DNA of 23,112 bases from Pseudomonadota bacterium. GTDB taxonomy: Bacteria > Pseudomonadota > Gammaproteobacteria > Burkholderiales > Burkholderiaceae_F. A program made the translations under genes and the position numbers. Below, in pieces: positions 22,050 to 23,112 of the stretch (within the stretch, counting starts at the first letter, position 1; every line of letters starts with the position of its first letter). The notes under the pieces are model-generated. The model saw only the letters and a list, made by a program, of their open reading frames with translations, was not told where the DNA came from and searched no databases. The stretch spans positions 1 through 23,112 of the forward strand of contig JAEZVV010000021.1 of NCBI GenBank assembly GCA_023443095.1, given 5' to 3'.

Positions 22050-22568
22050 CTAAGGCACCACGTATTTCCAGTCGTGGCACTGGAAGCAGAAGTTCTCCGA
22101 TTGGGTGTGCGCCTTGTGACACAGGTCGCAGGCGAGATCGCCCATGTGCGAACCGTGGACCTTGGGGCTGGTGGTGTTGATGCGATTGGCCAATTGCGCG
22201 GTGTTGGCGTGGCAGCCGGTGCAGACCTCGGCGGCCGGGGCTGCACCTTGGCGCGGCGCCGGCTTGCCGTGACACGCCGCGCATTTCACCCCGGCCAGGG
22301 CATGGGTGTGTGCCAGCGGCATGGTGCTCGCCAGGGGCTTGGCCGCTGCGGTATGGCAGTTGCGGCAGTCCTTGAGCGTCATGCCCCGCGTCGCGGGGTG
22401 CTCGCCTGGCAGCATCGTTTTGCCCGCATGGCAAGCCTTGCAGTCCCCCGGGGCGGCCTTGAGGTTGCGCGTCTGCGCCTGCCCCAGCAGCGGCAGGACC
22501 AGGGCCAGACAGCACGCGACATGCAATAGCCCGGTCAGGAACGACCGGAGTCTTCCAGTAGTTTTCAT
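22050..22568 (-). CDS. Periplasmic multiheme cytochrome c, six CxxCH motifs
   Basis: 172 residues. A signal peptide (about 1-32: basic MKTTGRLRSF, then LTGLLHVACCLALVLPLLGQAQ) is followed by six heme c sites: C43KACH, C68RNCH, C96AACH, C116TGCH, C147DLCH and C161FQCH. The mature part has exactly twelve histidines, six in the motifs plus H56, H87, H89, H138, H141 and H154, enough for six bis-His hemes. It resembles the small cytochrome c3-like or tetraheme cytochromes paired with fumarate-reductase-type flavoproteins. GAGG lies 8 nt before ATG 22568. The flavoprotein gene ends 54 bp upstream, so both are probably one operon and one electron-transfer pair in the periplasm. Confidence 0.88.
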   Translation of the reverse strand: MKTTGRLRSFLTGLLHVACCLALVLPLLGQAQTRNLKAAPGDCKACHAGKTMLPGEHPATRGMTLKDCRNCHTAAAKPLASTMPLAHTHALAGVKCAACHGKPAPRQGAAPAAEVCTGCHANTAQLANRINTTSPKVHGSHMGDLACDLCHKAHTQSENFCFQCHDWKYVVP

Positions 22569-22586
22569 GTCTGAAGCCTCGTCAGT

Positions 22587-22610
22587 GCTCCGGCGCTTGC
22601 GCGCCGGAGC
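22587..22610 (-). other. Intercistronic hairpin between flavoprotein and cytochrome genes
   Basis: A perfect 10-bp GC stem (GCTCCGGCGC/GCGCCGGAGC) with a 4-base loop sits between the two cistrons. No U-tract follows on the minus strand, so it is not a complete terminator. It may stabilise or process the upstream message and set a different expression ratio, which is inference. Confidence 0.5.
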
Positions 22611-22622
22611 TTGGCTACTCGA

Positions 22623-23112
22623 TCAGGCCATCGGCTTTTCGCGTGCGGCGTTGATGCCTACCGCGCGACCGAAGACGATGCAGTCGGTGGTGGCATTGCC
22701 GCCCAGGCGATTCGACCCGTGCGTGCCCCCGGTCACTTCGCCGCCCGCATACAGGCGAGGAATGACCTTGCCTTCGCGGTCGAGCACCTTGCCCGTCGTA
22801 CCCTGGGTGCGCAGCCCGCCCATGGTGTGGTGCACACCGGCCTGGGTCGGGCTGGCGTAGAAGGGCGGCTTGAGAATCGGCTTCAGGTTGGTGGGCGCCT
22901 TGCCGAAATCCGTGTCCTTGCCGGCCGCGGCCATCTCGTTGTAATGCTTGACGGTGGCCAGGAAGGTCGCGGACGGAACCTTGAACTTGTCTTCCAGGAT
23001 CTTGGCCAGCTCTTCGAGGGTGTTGGCGCGGAACGAAAGCCCATCAGCCAGAATCTTCTCGGTCTGCTCGGGGCCGAAACGCTTCTTGCAGTTCTCGTCG
23101 GCGATCCACAGC
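22623..23112 (-). CDS. Fumarate-reductase-type flavoprotein subunit, C-terminal part
   Basis: The C-terminal 162 residues of a flavocytochrome c/FrdA-like flavoprotein; the N-terminal FAD part lies beyond the window. Readable landmarks are TLEELAKILEDKFKVPSATFLATVKHYNEMAAAGKD broken across the capping region, the catalytic-type GVHHTMGGL (second His), and LYAGGEVTGGTHGSNRLGGNA with the conserved proton-transfer Arg in SNRLGG. These fit soluble periplasmic reductases of the FccA/UrdA/IfcA type, which reduce fumarate, urocanate or related enoates. The protein has no heme motif in the visible part, and its likely electron donor is the six-heme cytochrome encoded next. Substrate cannot be set without the rest of the gene. 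Confidence 0.88.
   Translation of the reverse strand, partial: LWIADENCKKRFGPEQTEKILADGLSFRANTLEELAKILEDKFKVPSATFLATVKHYNEMAAAGKDTDFGKAPTNLKPILKPPFYASPTQAGVHHTMGGLRTQGTTGKVLDREGKVIPRLYAGGEVTGGTHGSNRLGGNATTDCIVFGRAVGINAAREKPMA

Overview
The window reads as chromosomal DNA of a high-GC betaproteobacterium, most likely near Rhodocyclales or Sterolibacteriaceae. This rests on gene order and protein style: an rsmD/ftsY pair, ftsEX, an aa3 oxidase locus with DUF2970 and DUF2909 proteins, a split SURF1/SCO-like/ctaA/ctaB/sco1 block, and a CIRCE operator before rpoH. I made no database comparison, so the genus is open. No mobile elements, tRNAs, rRNAs or CRISPR arrays are visible.

Layout. 1-1.8 kb: partial rsmD (-) diverging from ftsY (+), then a small probable lipoprotein (-). 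1.9-6.5 kb: a YgbA-type protein (-) with a possible FNR/DNR-type box, then a polyphosphate cluster in which ppx (+) converges on ppk1-sixA (-). 6.6-9.1 kb: ftsE-ftsX (+) and a crotonase carrying all three acidic residues of dienoyl-CoA isomerase. 9.3-10.3 kb: rpoH behind a perfect CIRCE element and followed by a strong terminator.

10.3-19.2 kb: the cytochrome oxidase locus, nearly all on the minus strand. Read 5'->3' it is ctaC (subunit II with CuA plus a C-terminal cytochrome c domain), ctaD, a 37-codon membrane peptide, ctaG (Cox11), a DUF2970 protein and ctaE. A DUF2909 twin-TM gene lies on the opposite strand. Then come SURF1, a membrane-anchored SCO-like protein, ctaA, ctaB and sco1. Together these encode the core subunits, heme A synthesis (CtaB then CtaA), CuA assembly (Sco1), CuB assembly (CtaG) and heme a3 insertion (SURF1).

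19.2-19.9 kb holds no protein gene, but it contains an FNR-like palindrome and, 70-130 bp downstream, hairpins ending in an orphan intrinsic terminator. This is the best candidate for an undescribed element, an anaerobically induced small RNA. 19.9-22.0 kb: bioC (-) diverging from comF-trmL (+). 22.0-23.1 kb: a periplasmic multiheme cytochrome c with six CxxCH motifs and exactly twelve mature histidines, preceded in its operon by the C-terminal part of a fumarate-reductase-type flavoprotein that runs off the window. The mix of an aa3 oxidase, a YgbA-type protein and a flavocytochrome-like reductase suggests a facultatively respiring organism.
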